Assembly (NCBI GenBank): GCA_965649825.1
Contig: OZ287696.1
Location: forward strand, 1,364,001-1,428,000
Length of the DNA: 64,000 nt
Direction: 5' to 3'
Origin: Penicillus capitatus
Taxonomy: Eukaryota; Chlorophyta
Part shown: positions 1 through 11,475 of the stretch, one piece after another
How the letters are laid out: each line of letters begins with the position of its first letter
Numbering within the stretch: position 1 is the first letter of the stretch
The notes under the pieces: model-generated
The model's input: the letters and a program-made list of their open reading frames with translations, nothing else
Databases searched by the model: none
Told to the model about the DNA's origin: nothing
Translations under genes and position numbers: made by a program

Positions 1-2874
1 CAAGGAAGAAGTAGACGTCCACGACAACGACAAGACACTGGCTGTGCCTGCATGAAAACAGGTCTGTAAGCTGACGGAGCAGCTAGAAACGTCGAAGGAA
101 AGAGAAGAGGATCTGAAGAAAACGGCCGAGCTCAGCAAGAAAGACATGTGAATGTCGCAGCCGAGGAGGATCGGATGGCGCAACGATGCGCTGTGTCAGG
201 GAGACGAAGCTGAATGCATGCGAGGCTCGGCAGAAAGGCCTACAGGAGAAGCTGAAAGACGCAGAAGAAGCACTGCGACTTGCGGAAGCAGCGAAGAATG
301 CGGCTTTGGGCGAAATGGATACTTCGAAAGTAAGTCGCCTTGCCTGCTGCTGTGTGTGCGACGCGCGTTACACGAACAGGGCGAGAAACTGCTGTTGCTG
401 AAAAGACTGGACGATTGCGAGAAGAGAATACAAGAGTACGGCTTTCTCTCCCTCGCAGCGAAAGAAGCGAGAGCTTGACAGAGGAGCGAAGCAACTGGCG
501 ACGGAACGACAGAAAAACGAGCAATCGCTGCTGAGGAGCCAACAGATGAGAACTCAAGAAAAAGAGCAGGAGAAGAGAGACAAGGACAAATTGATGGCGG
601 TCTTGACGGAGGTCGTGCGACGGCTCAAGATCTATCGGACAGCTGCAACGATGTGGTGTTCAGGAAAGGGCAGCCAGAACAAACGCACATCAGCTCCACG
701 AACGTGACCAAAAGGAACTTGGACGGCAAGTGACCTTACTTCGACGGGAGATCGAGGAACGGACAAGGAAACACGAACAGTCCTTGCTCGAAACTGAACA
801 GGCAGGCACCGATCGTCATGGATTTTGGAACGTGTTGCCTGTGCTTTTCGCAGGAATGCCAGCACAAGATCGAAGGATTGAAGACGCAGTTGTCCGAAAG
901 GGACGGGGAGATTGGGAGACTTAGAACCAAGCATGCCGTTCAGCAAGAAAGGCACAGTCGAGAACTGAGGGAGTCGGAAGGGAGACTGGAAGGGAAAGAG
1001 AGCGCGATGCGCGATGAACAGAGGCGCAGTGAAGAAATGGTAAGATATCGCATTCGACAAGTAAACAGTAGGCTTCTCCTTCTGTCAGATCGCGTCCAGA
1101 GACAGAGAGACGGCACGCCTCACGCAGCAGATACGCTGTCGAGAGGAGCAGATTCTGTGTGCGAACGACAGGGAGGAGGAGCTCAAGAGATGCCACGAAG
1201 ATTCTGTGCGGCAATGCAGGCAGTACTTTCTCGCCCAATCAGACGGCGTTAGACATCTCAAGGACCTGCTGGAACAGAGCCGACAGAACAGCGAAAGTCG
1301 CTCCCCTGTGGACAACGACAGACTCGTGCTGTTGTTGTGCGTAGAGTGCATAAAGAGCTGCTCAAGACAGGTTTCCGACCTCCTGGACGATGTCCACTGC
1401 TGCGTGGATATCGGAAGAGATGAGGGAAGGGAGGTGAAGGACGTTTTGCTCGGGGCACTGCGAGACCACAAAGGTCGCACGAGGTCTGCTACGGAAGAGG
1501 CCAGAAAAGCATTCCGCGCAGAAAGGCTTCAAACGGAATCGAAGTGGGCGGCGATCCTCCAAAGGAAAGCGCTCGAACACCAGAGGGAAATGACGGAGCT
1601 GAAAACACAGCACAGGACAAACGTCGCCTCTCTGCAGAAACTCTTGGATTCGACCTTCGCACAGAAGCTTCGAGCGTTGGAGCAAACGCACGAGGCGGCG
1701 ATCGAAAAGGCGCTTGACGAAAAGAACAATTCGATGGAGAGCTGCAGGTCGCAACTGGAGCACTGGATGACGGAAAAGGAAGCCGAATTCGCGCGGTCGT
1801 TCGAGCGGGCACAAGAACGGCTGAGACAGAACCTGGAAACGCGAGACAGGCAGCGGACGATGGAGAAAGAGTGACATGCCACCCCTTCAGGCGTCGCATG
1901 AAAATCGCTGTGTCCTGCAGAGAGGAGTGGAACTCACTCGTGGCGAAGGAGCGACAGATGAGAGCCCGAGAAATCCGTTCCCTCCAGGAGCTCTACCAAC
2001 AGAGAATACTGGATCTGAACAGTGCCCATGAGACCGAGTGCAGAAGGATGGAAGAACGGTTCTTGAGCGAGCGGTATGAAACTCGCAGAGTCCATGCCGC
2101 CGAGCTGCAGAGGGTCGAGAGCGACCGCGGCGAAGAGCGGAGTCAGTGGACCGCCCTTGTCCAACAGGAGCGCGAAAGATCCCAAAGGGCCTGCAGAGAA
2201 CAACTCGAACGCGTCGCCCTCAGGACAAGCGCACTCGAAGAGCGCTGCTCGCAAGGAAGACAAGAGTGTGAAGCATTCATGAAGCGATGCGCGTCCCTGG
2301 AGGTTTCTGTCGAAGAGAGGGCGATGCATTTCGAGAAGCTTCTCGATGCGCTTGCACAGCAAGCGGTGCAGATCAGAGAAGTAAGCCCCCCAAGAATGAC
2401 GATTCTCGCGCACGTCTCCGGCAGGCTCACGAACGAGAACGCGACGCGTTGAGAGAGGCTTGCGAATCGGATGTGCGAGACGCGCGAGAGGCCGGCGAAG
2501 AGTCGGCGAAGGCGAGCGAAGTCCGCATCGCGGCGGCAGAGGCAGAGATCGTCGAACTGCAGAGATCTCTCGCACGGCTCAGGGAGCGTTTCGAGCAGCG
2601 GGAGTCTCGAGACGAAGATGTTCAGGAAATCGCAACCCTGCGGGAAAACAAGAACAGAATGGAGAGGGAACTCAGAGACGCGGAAGATGCGTTAGTTCAG
2701 CTGCGGCGACAGATGCTTCTGAGGGAAGAGAACTACAACAGGCACTTCAAGAACGGCGGTGCGGGACATCGCGTCCTCGACGTCGGCGGCGCGCTCGCCT
2801 CGGCAAAGAAAGTGACAGCATGGATGGCCCATGCATCGAACAAGCGTTTTGCTCAATCAAAGCAACGTCAATGA
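1..2874 (+). CDS. Long coiled-coil protein, copy A (5' end outside window)
   Basis: The spliced exons encode an almost unbroken charged coiled coil rich in Glu, Arg, Lys, Gln and Ala. No globular domain is visible. It reads through many introns of about 45-55 nt, for example 2382-2425 (GTAAGC...GGCAG) before an exon starting AHERERDAL. The end is clear: the last exon runs to a TGA at 2872-2874 after FAQSKQRQ. The same gene is complete as an inverted copy at 25103-29138. I do not recognise the family; coiled coils of this type are common in centrosome, basal-body and cytoskeletal scaffolds, but that is only a suggestion. No internal stop was noticed in the exons I followed, so this copy may be functional. 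Confidence 0.8.
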
Positions 2875-4000
2875 AATCTCCGACTTTGATCAGTTCCCGT
2901 TCCGTCGACACCGATGCGTCGTGCGGGAGTACGCGTCACGCACAGCTATCGTTCGAGACGGCGTGTCCTTTTGAACACTGAAGCAGGCGTCTTAAACCAC
3001 TGACGACGACGGCAACTGGCTTGTGCGCTCCGCGCGTCACGTGGAACCACGGAATGAGCAGTTTGGCCCATTGCCGACGGCTTTGATCGTTTTGACACGG
3101 CGATTGAATCGTTCAATGTGTCGCGCCTAGAGGTCACGTGTCGAGCGAGACGGATGCACGGAAGCGCGCGGTTCGCGCAAGGTAGCGAAGAAGACGGCGG
3201 CGTCATTCAAAAACCGCGCCATTGCTCAAACGAGCTGTTTTTCTGTGTGTTTACCTTACTGTCTCTTTCTGGGACAACGACGACGACAGCGTAAAGGGCG
3301 ACAAGCAAAGACGACGGCCAAGAAACCTACAAAGAAGATCGCAATGGCAATGTCTTCCTTCCAACAGCTTACCTCGTCGATGTTCGTGGTCAGAACGCGG
3401 AGCGAGGAGAAGGCATGTGCCATCGGTCGCAGCCATCCGCAACCATCAATTGCGTCTCGGCATTCGGTCGCCGAGACACTGTCGACTGTCTGGCGAGGGA
3501 GCCCAAAAAACCAAATCGGAATGCCTGGAAAAGGCCAAGAGAGAGATAGAGCTGTTATAGAGGGAAGAATGCCTCAAAAAAGACATCACAACAAAGCGTC
3601 TAAACGGGCAGATGTGCTTGTGAAGCAAGCAGTTCCCCAAGTAAGAAGTTTTTTATGTACTTTATGTCTTTTGTATTGTTAGGGAAAAAACCTAAACGGC
3701 GGCAGAAATGAGAGACACAGACATGCGAAAGAAATAGCGAAGAAGCTTATCAAAGAATTGGCCGACGTAAGCTAGTTTTTGGACGAACGAATCTTTTCTT
3801 TCGTTTAGATGGAACATCTGGGCAAGCGAACTACCATGAAACCGCCACCTAAGCCACAAACAAAGCCACACATCGGTGGGATATCACCATCAACTTCTGC
3901 GAATCCTGTCGGAAGGATTTATTCCGCCATTGCTGCATCAAAAGGTGATGAAGCAGTCGAGAAGACAGTACACGTGTCCGGCTTTAATCCGAGAGCTTCA
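1..4000 (+). repeat. Inverted segmental duplication, arm A
   Basis: This stretch matches the reverse complement of about 24000-27976 almost base for base; base 1 pairs with base 27976. It holds the 3' part of a coiled-coil gene and the first half of an RRM gene. Up to about 3690 the two arms differ only by scattered substitutions. Between 3690 and 3810 differences become common, and past about 3960 the match fades. The left end lies outside the window, because arm B's gene continues to 29138. The arms point towards each other around about 20 kb of single-copy sequence. Identity was judged by eye and not computed. Confidence 0.93.
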
Positions 4001-4442
4001 GAAAACGAACTCAAAGAGGGACTTAAAGAGTTCTTCGCACGGTCGGGGGAAGTAAAAGACGTTGTTGTCATCAAAAGAAAAAGAATGGTCATTGACTACG
4101 CTTTTGTCCAATTCGGAAGCATGGTCACGGAAGTAAGTTGTAATCTTGTTTTTTATTGCTTGATTGTCTATATAGAAACAAGCCTTGGAGAGTTCCAGAG
4201 AACAATTTAGAAGGAACACAGTACTGACGATCCGACAAGCTACACGAAGTCAGTCAGACGACGAAGCCCATTCCGCCACCATCGATGCCCCTGTCACGAG
4301 GAGATCGACGGAGACCGTGGCGAAAAAATCGATTGATTCTGATCTGACGCGTCTCGCCAGAGAAGCCATCTTGACCGTGCAAAGAACGGTAGCGGACGGG
4401 GAACGTTGGAAAGTCCTTCGCCGCGGTTGCACAGACGCGTAA
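3344..4442 (+). CDS. RNA-recognition-motif (RRM) protein
   Basis: Four exons (3344-3640, 3683-3766, 3809-4132, 4176-4442), separated by T-rich introns of 42-43 nt, join in phase to give 323 residues. Residues about 160-240 form one RRM: RNP2-like VHVSGF, then a helix, then RNP1-like IDYAFVQF near the end of exon 3, completed by exon 4. The N-terminal 130 residues are basic and probably disordered. The family binds single-stranded RNA; the specific role is unknown. The start is uncertain: ATG 3344 is the first usable ATG. Arm B preserves a splice donor upstream (near 24760) that is destroyed here at 3229-3231, so the transcript may once have had another 5' exon. The first two exons are duplicated in arm B, where the gene is broken. 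Confidence 0.75.
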
Positions 4443-6620
4443 CGAGAAACGGAAGAGACAGTACAGAGTCGATGCAAGGACTACAGGGTGGGTGTTGTCG
4501 TGTTTGTCAACGGACAACGGGTTAACGACGAAGGCGTAAGGATTACAAAGACTGTTCGAACAGTAATTGTAAGAATTTAAGCAATTCTTTGGACAGCTGC
4601 ACGAAGGTGGACAGCTGACCACTGACAGTGTACAACCAGCTTCATACCCGTGGTGGCCCGCGGCCTGGCGTCATGTCGCGGAGCTGCGACGTGTCCAGTC
4701 AGTGGGCCGAAACTGAGTCAGACCGTCTCATTAGTAACCGTTCCCGTTTTCGATAATAGTGATTGACTATTATCGAGACCGTGAAATTCCATAGTTTGCA
4801 AGCCGCGGTTAGTTTTCCTGTCCCGTTTTTTGTCTTAGTTTGCTTTCAAAGGAATGCACTCGGACGCACCGGCGAACTTTTCTAGAGAAACTCTTCTACT
4901 TTTTTTGAACTCTTTCTTGCCACGCAAAAGAGACTTTGTCTCTCTCGGCGCGACATTTGTTGGATAGTGTCTACTTGCACGAATCTTTTGCGAAACGAAA
5001 ACTTTGACGAGGAAAATGTATTTATAACGTTTTCATTTTGCGGAAGAATCGTGCGATGGAGACGATTCGACGACACGGCGCCGCCATTACGGTCATGGTT
5101 TTCGAAGAACAGGGCCAAGCGGCGATGACATTCTAGAAGTAATGACGCCGCGGAAGAAGATTCTGTACGCCACCGAGACGTACAAGACGAACATTGAGTC
5201 TCTTCCTCTGCGATGTCTTGTGAGTTTTTTCGTCGGAACCGTTAATGCGCGTGATTGCAACAGCCACTGCTAAGGTGTCTGTGAGATCCAGTAACAGATG
5301 TTTAGTTACAGCTATTTCCGGTCCTTTGTGGCGCAAATCCTATTGCGGCTTTTTGTTCGTCCTTGCAGAACAACGCCGCCAATCATACTATGCTAACTAA
5401 GACGGTGAACAGTCGTCGGTGAATTGAAAAGCCGCCATGACGGCTGTCGACGGTCGCAAGGCCAAAATAAATTTTGATCGAAAAATCCACGGCTGCGATT
5501 AACGGCTGACTCGACCGTTACGCGCCATGTCTCAGCTTCCCTCTCGCTGAGCCCTATCAGTCGTCCATTTCATTGCCCGCGCCTCGTCGAGGGATAGTCT
5601 AGACATCACCACTGTCTATTTGTAGATGTCTTTGACCTGACGTCATCACAGCCCCATTTTTTCATCTCAAAATAATTACAGTTCAAACAGACCCTCTGGA
5701 AACCATGAACAAACAATTACATAAGGAATCCCTCAGGTTCCCGCAAAACATCTTTTGACTTTGTGAATAATGAAATAGTCCCCCAGAGATGATCGATGCT
5801 TCTGCAGAGCATCTCTCTTTCCAGTGTCAGTCGACAGAACAGATCTGGTCCGAGATTGTCAATGCTGATGGCTTTATTGAGGACAGAGCACACTTTATTC
5901 GAAAGCTCTTCACAAATCGGGAATAAGTTTAAAGCAAAAACACCTCTAGATATTTCGACAATCGATTCCCTACCATGGCTGAGTGTTGTATAGAGCACTG
6001 GCCTCTATAACACAAGTTTTCTGTGAGCGATGATTCTTCTGCTGGCCAACAGATCTGGATGAGAATTCACGATGTGGTTGCCGCTGCTCCAATGTCATCG
6101 ATGGTGTGTCACAACACTCCACAGAAGTATACCGTCTTTTCAGTCGCGTCCGACTATCAGCCAACAACTGAGAGTACTTTGGCGCCGCCTGCACAGCAAT
6201 CAGCTCGGTCACATATAAAGTTACAAGAACGACGACAACGATGGTGATGGTGCCGAAAGTCAGCGTTATTTGTCAACTCCATCAGGGAGGAGAGAGCCCA
6301 AAGCTCTGTGCATCTCGCAAAAAGTGGCAAAATGGAAAGATGAATGACGAAACGACAAAATCACTTACGAACGAATAAACTCACTAATAACTGACCAAAG
6401 GATTGACGAACGGATAGGCGAATAAGCAAACCAACCAACTAACCGATCGACCGGGACAGAGAGTGTGCATATTTTCGACCCGACATGCAACACAACGGAT
6501 ACCCGCCCATACAGATTGACAACATGACGTTGTTTCAAGGTGTGTGTGATTGAATTCCGTGATGAGGGAGAAAGGGCAAAGGGTCGAGAGAATCGCGACA
6601 GACAAGCGGTAGCAGATCCC
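4443..6620. other. Gene-poor interval
   Basis: No exon chain, known domain or RNA gene could be supported here. Short open frames exist on both strands (for example around 5717-5998 and 6023-6247), but they lack recognisable motifs and do not join through plausible introns. The only clear structure is the perfect hairpin at 4750-4776. A TGACGTCA palindrome occurs near 5638, which may be chance. Confidence 0.5.
4750..4776. repeat. Perfect 11-bp inverted repeat with 5-nt loop
   Basis: CGATAATAGT at 4751-4760 is followed by GATTG and then its exact reverse complement at 4766-4775. One further T-A pair extends the stem on the outside. It lies in the gene-poor stretch after the RRM gene. It could be a dimeric-protein site, a transcript 3'-end structure or the relic of a small element; the sequence does not decide. 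Confidence 0.7.
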
Positions 6621-7600
6621 TTATCTGTGAGTGGATACCGGGAAGGCCGTGCTGTATCTTCTTCCATGGATGCTTGGCGTCACTGGACTGTCTCCACTCA
6701 TGGTGGTGGTGTTGTTTGTGGTAGTGGTGTTCATGAGTATGCCGTTGTTCATGAACGCCGATTGCGCAGCTCCAAAAGCTTCTGTAAGGATGTTATATGC
6801 CAAGGCTGTGTAGTCTCTTAGGCATGCCGTATCCTTATTGAGGGTGTAGAGGATCTTGTACACCTCGGACTCATAGCTCTGGTATGTCGACTGGGTGCTG
6901 TTCTTCTTCTCTTCCTTGTGAAGAAGCTTTTTCAGACTGAGGTCATGGGCAGAGGGAGATCGTAAGGCACCGGAATCGAGCAAGCCTTTTTGTTTTTCTA
7001 CGCGTTCTGCAAGGTTGAGCTGTCACATCAGAGAGTGGGAGGTGTGGAGACACCTTTAAGAAATTCGACAGTGCGTCTCCTGGAGTCAAGCTCCAACCTC
7101 AAGCTTTCAAGTTTCTTCATACGTTCCTAAAAAAGAGTGAGATTTGGGAAAGCGCTTTGTGTGTGTGAAGTCGTACAACGGCGTTATTAAAGGCATCAAG
7201 CCAGCTTCGCAGCGGCTCCATGACCTCCTCTTCCATCTTTTGCCGTACGATTTGAATCGCAACGGAAAAGCGATCCAACTTCACATTCTGTCCAATCATT
7301 TGAGGATCAGGGTCTTCGGGCACAGCTTGGCCGGTTGGAGAGAAATCAAATGTACATGGCAACGAACAAAGCATGATATTGCGGGTATCGACCATCATAT
7401 CTACAGACACAGACGACGTTTCAGATACCACCAATTCGTTGATGTGACATGCCTTCGGCTCCGTGTTGCAGCTTTTTAATGTTCGATTCCATGCGGCGTA
7501 AGTGAACAGCGAACTGAGCCGCCTCTTCAAACATCATCTCACAACGACGATTCGACGTTGCCAAAAACGACGCTTTTGTCAAATGTAGCCGTTGCTTCAC
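6621..7600 (-). CDS. BAR-domain protein (5' exon not found)
   Basis: On the minus strand several exons join into a helical protein. It starts VKQRLHLTKASF, continues with FEEAAQFAVHLRRMES and VRQKMEEEVMEPLRSWLDAF, then ERMKKLESLRLELDSRRRTV, and ends in a Ser/Thr-rich tail with stop at 6621. The pattern of long amphipathic helices with MEEEV..PL matches amphiphysin/arfaptin-type BAR domains, which dimerise and sense or bend membranes in endocytosis and trafficking. Introns carry the motif TCACTCTTTTTTAG at their 3' end (7127-7140). One internal intron may be only 28-31 nt. The first exon should lie upstream of 7600 but no ATG could be joined convincingly. The gene is divergent from the PX gene at 7874. 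Confidence 0.7.
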
Positions 7601-7873
7601 CTAAACTTCATACCGCAGTCACAGCGTGTGTTGGATAGAGAGGACGTCACAAACGACCCGCTCATTAAGACGACGCCAACGAATTCCCATTGCGTATGCT
7701 TGCAGTGCGACGAATTAATCGACCAAACGGTCTGTGGTAAGAAAAAACGGACGGACAGGTCAAACGTCAGCGGTGCTAAAATGAACACGATGTGACGTTC
7801 GTTGCCCATCATTCTCAGCAACGACGAGAACGAAAACGCGATTGTATACGCCACCGAAGAAAAAACGGACGTG

Positions 7874-10494
7874 ATGACGAGTGGTTGGCGGTATAGTGTT
7901 CAAATCCCGGATTTTACAAAGGAAGAACGCCATGGCGAAGAAATCGTTGTGGTGAGGATTCGATATGAGTCGGACTCAGTTACGAGGAAGTCGCTGTATG
8001 TGTGTGCAGTACTATCAAGTGGATGTCCTCGTTCAGGCGCCCGGAGCAACGGAACCTGCGCCGCCGACAACCGTATGGCGGCGGTACTCAGAATTTCGAC
8101 AACTCCATACCAACGTAGGTTCCCCTTTTCATCATACAGACAGTTCCCTCCTACTAACATTGTATGCTGTCAGTTGAAAGGGGCCTACCCTGAGCTTTTC
8201 AAGAAAAAAGAAATGGAGCCGCCTTCGAAACGCTCTTTGCGTTTTGTCAACAACAACGATCGTTTGCTGCACGAGAGGAGACAGCAACTCGAAGTCTGGC
8301 TGTGGAATATGTTGAAATCCAATGAGATTTCCCACAGCCGTTTTATGAAAGCGTTCCTTCAACTCAATCTGGCCGTAAGGGGAGCCACGACATCAAGCGC
8401 CGTGCTGTTGTCGCAAAGCAACGGTCGAGAAGATGAAGTGCAACCTGACACCTCGAGCGATCTGTCGGCACCGAGTGGGATCACGAATATGAGCCAGAGT
8501 TTTAATGGCGTTCACACTCCGGGGACAGCGAAATATTCAGTGAGCGATCGATCTTGAAAAGTGTGATATTAGCAAAAGTGTGATGACAGATGAGAACGGA
8601 ATCAATGGATGCCTATCGGATGGGACTACGTGTCGGCCAAAGACGCGAGTTAAAACATCTTATGACGACCATATCAAAATCCTTGGAAAGGGTTCGTATG
8701 CTCCGAAACGTACGCGCTCACTCTAATCAATGCCAAAATGTTATCTAGGCGAATCAAGAAACACACGACGTTCGTGGGGAGAACCAAAATTTACAGCAAG
8801 AGAATCGATCTTTAGAAGAACAGGTCACATCACTCAACCGAATAATTAAGGATGGACAACTGAGCCAGGTTCGTTTCATCGCCGTCGCATCTCACTCTTT
8901 CTCACTTTGTGGTCAGGATGAACGTTACGAAGAGATTTGTCGGACACTTGAAGAGAAGGAGATGTCTCTTAAGAAAACGGTTGAGACGGTGCATCGTTTG
9001 GAGTCGGCGATAAATGAATCGCAGAAACAGTGTGTCGTGATGGAGGCCGAAATGCGTTCCGTGAGACAAGAAGGAGCGTCCGAAATCGAAACAAAGACGG
9101 TTGAGATTGGCGTTCTGGAGAAGAAGCTCCAGGCGCAAGCAGTAGGGAATGCCAAACTGGAGAAAGAGATGCAAGAGGCCAAACATAAGGCACGTCAAGA
9201 TCATCGATTGTTGGCAGAAGCTGTCAAGGCCTTGAGACAAGAACGAAATGTGCAACTTGAGAAGATCAAAGAGCAAGAAACGAAGCTCAGGGAGATTCAG
9301 AATCTGTCGAAACAGTTGGAAGATGCCGAAGAACAAAGGAAAGAACACATCCAAAGAATCGAAGCATTGGAGGACGAACAGAAAGCATCAACGACGGTTT
9401 GGGAGCAGAAGTTGTTAAAGGCGCAGCAGGAATCTCAGTTGGCTTTGTGTCATCTCAAGGAAAGGCATTTTGAAGAAACCACTGCCTTGAAGGACATCAT
9501 CGAGGAAATGGAAAAGGCCCTTGCAGATGAACGAAACGCTTATGCTGTCGTGCGAGATGAAAAGGAGTCTCTGGAAAGACAGAGAGGACGAGATGATGTG
9601 ACAGGCGAGGATGTTCGGTTAGTCATTAATGTGTCAGCTCCAGCGGTGGATGGCTCTCAAGAGGAGAACGCAAAACTGAAAGAGGAGCTTCAGAGATTGC
9701 GATCGGAAAACATTGAACTGAAGGAAACCGTAAAGAACGTCCTTGCCGAGAACGCATCTCTCAAAGCATCCGCCTGCGAAACAGCAAACGACGTTTCGCA
9801 ATCGGGAAAAGAGGTGGCGAATCTCGATGGCCTGATGCTGACCATCCAACAACTCCAAGAAGAGAAAAAAGCTCTTCTGGAAGCAAACCAGACCGCCGAT
9901 TTTGATGTGACGTCTATGAAAACGTTCTCCGACTGGGCAGAGAACATATGTCGTGAATTGCATGACTGTTCGTCCTCGGTAGCAGATATGGATGGTACAT
10001 ACAGCGCGGAGGAAGCCAACGCGATGATCGAGAAAGTCGCCAACAGTAATGGCAGACTACAGTTGTTGACTGCTCAAGTGGAAGACATGAAGGCATCGTT
10101 TCCTCGAGACCAACCCTCAGTGGACCACCCCCTGTTTTCATCCATGACACATATCCTGTCAGATTTCATTCAGAAATGCAAGGAAATTAATGAAATGAAA
10201 ATTGATGCATTCCTGTCTCGCACCGCTGAGCCACTTCCTGTCGCCTCGGATGAATCCGCCAAGCCGCAGGGATCGACACAGAAACGGACCCCTTCACGGA
10301 ATACCGATTCAAATGTATCCGAAGAAGGGATGGCATCAGGGACGCCATCTGTAAAGATGTTTCTGGGTGGTATTGGAGCCAAGATGAGTCAAAGTTCACA
10401 GGGATTCATGAACTTCATGCAAAGAGGAGCTACTGCCAACCTTCCCCCCGAAGCAGAGCCCGTTTCACTAGTCCGTCGTTCGCCGCAGCCTTGA
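7874..10494 (+). CDS. PX-domain protein with long coiled-coil tail
   Basis: Exons join in phase across introns 7952-8009, 8115-8173, 8540-8589, one ending near 8750, and 8869-8916. The N-terminus is a phox-homology domain: WRYSVQIPDF, YYQVDVLV, WRRYSEFRQL, a KK..PPSKR loop, RRQQLEVWLWNML and FLQL. PX domains bind phosphoinositides, typically PI3P on endosomes. A Ser/Thr-rich linker and then about 500 residues of coiled coil follow, mostly in the single exon from 8917. The C-terminus near KMFLGGIGAKMSQ is low complexity. This layout fits a sorting-nexin-like or endosomal tether protein. ATG 7874 directly precedes the PX fold; an extra 5' exon is possible because the frame is open upstream with an acceptor-like TTCTCAG. 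Confidence 0.85.
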
Positions 10495-10762
10495 CGTGGT
10501 GTCATCGAGGTCGTGGCGGATGGTAATGGACAATGCCATTTTCATTCTTGGCGAGGCTACGAGTTGATGGGGTGTGATTTGTCGTTCACATGCTTTCCAA
10601 TCGGCTGCATGTCTTGTTCTCTTAGACAACCATGTTTTCTTCTTGTACTATCTCTGAGGTCACTATCATTTCTGTTAAATCACATTTTCAGATCAGGAGA
10701 CCGTCTCTCACACAACGTCCCACCCACATACGAAATCAGTTTTGTCAGTTCTCTACAGAAGT

Positions 10763-11350
10763 CTAACGGCCAAGCGTATAAGGCTGTCCGCGATACTGTA
10801 CAGAAGAGTGAGATATGAAAGAGTGACATCGATATAACCTTGATTTCGCGCGCCTCCTGACAGACAGCACAGGGAAAGCAACACATGTGAACAAAGCAAT
10901 CCCCGCATGGCTCGGCCTTTAGGTGGTACTTCTGTCTCAAGTCGCGTCGGAAGAGTCCGCCAATACCTGCGGGACTATCGGTACCAAATGGTGTGGTCTT
11001 TGACGCTTACAGCAATTGAAGGGGAAACAGGCAGTATAGAGGCAGCACGTCAACAGGCATTCTCCGCCATTGTCTTTGCTTTTGGCATAGAACAGACCTG
11101 TGTTCTCGCCGAACTGACAAGGCAAACAGCAGAAGCCCCACACACCTGGGCAGTACGGTATACTACTGTTAGGAACATGAAAGGGCAAAAGAGAGTGAGT
11201 ACAGATGCCGGCGTCGTTTAGACAATCGCAGAGGCCGGAGTGCCAATCCGTCGGCGGCTGGTATCCAGCAGCGCCTTGACGTGGGGAGGAGGATTCGTTT
11301 TCTGAACCTGTTTGCATTTTTATAAAACTCTGACGTCCCGATAACGCCAT
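10763..11350 (-). CDS. PLAC8-family cysteine-rich protein
   Basis: Three exons (11011-11350, 10839-10966, 10763-10795) with introns of 44 and 43 nt give 166 residues in frame. The PLAC8 signature is clear: DWHSGLCDC...GVWGFCCLPCQFG in the first half, a Cys-rich hydrophobic stretch, then LRQKYHLK, CGDCFVHMCCFPCAVCQE and AREIK. Family members are small membrane-associated proteins linked to organ or cell size control, cadmium resistance and calcium influx; the exact role is not predictable. ATG 11350 is chosen; MQTGSEN, 12 codons in, is an alternative. An unspliced frame continues upstream to 11425. It converges on the PX gene, with stop codons 268 bp apart. Confidence 0.88.
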
Positions 11351-11475
11351 CCCGACGGTCTTGTTCGAAATGATATCGACAATGTTGTTGTACAAAGATT
11401 GTTGTTGGACTCGGCAAGTAATCATTCATTTGTTCTTCTCGGCCATACAAACAACGCATCTATCTTCAACTGAGT

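Noticed and set aside
431-453. A 23-nt intron in the coiled-coil gene
   Set aside because: Using the acceptor at GCTTGACAG gives a 46-nt intron in phase with the following coiled-coil exon.
3245-3343. Upstream extension of the RRM protein (MCLPYCLF...)
   Set aside because: It begins with GTG, not ATG, and corresponds to the intron that is still spliceable in arm B.
5717-6247. Possible gene from open frames on both strands
   Set aside because: No motif, no in-phase intron joining and no codon pattern distinguishing either strand.
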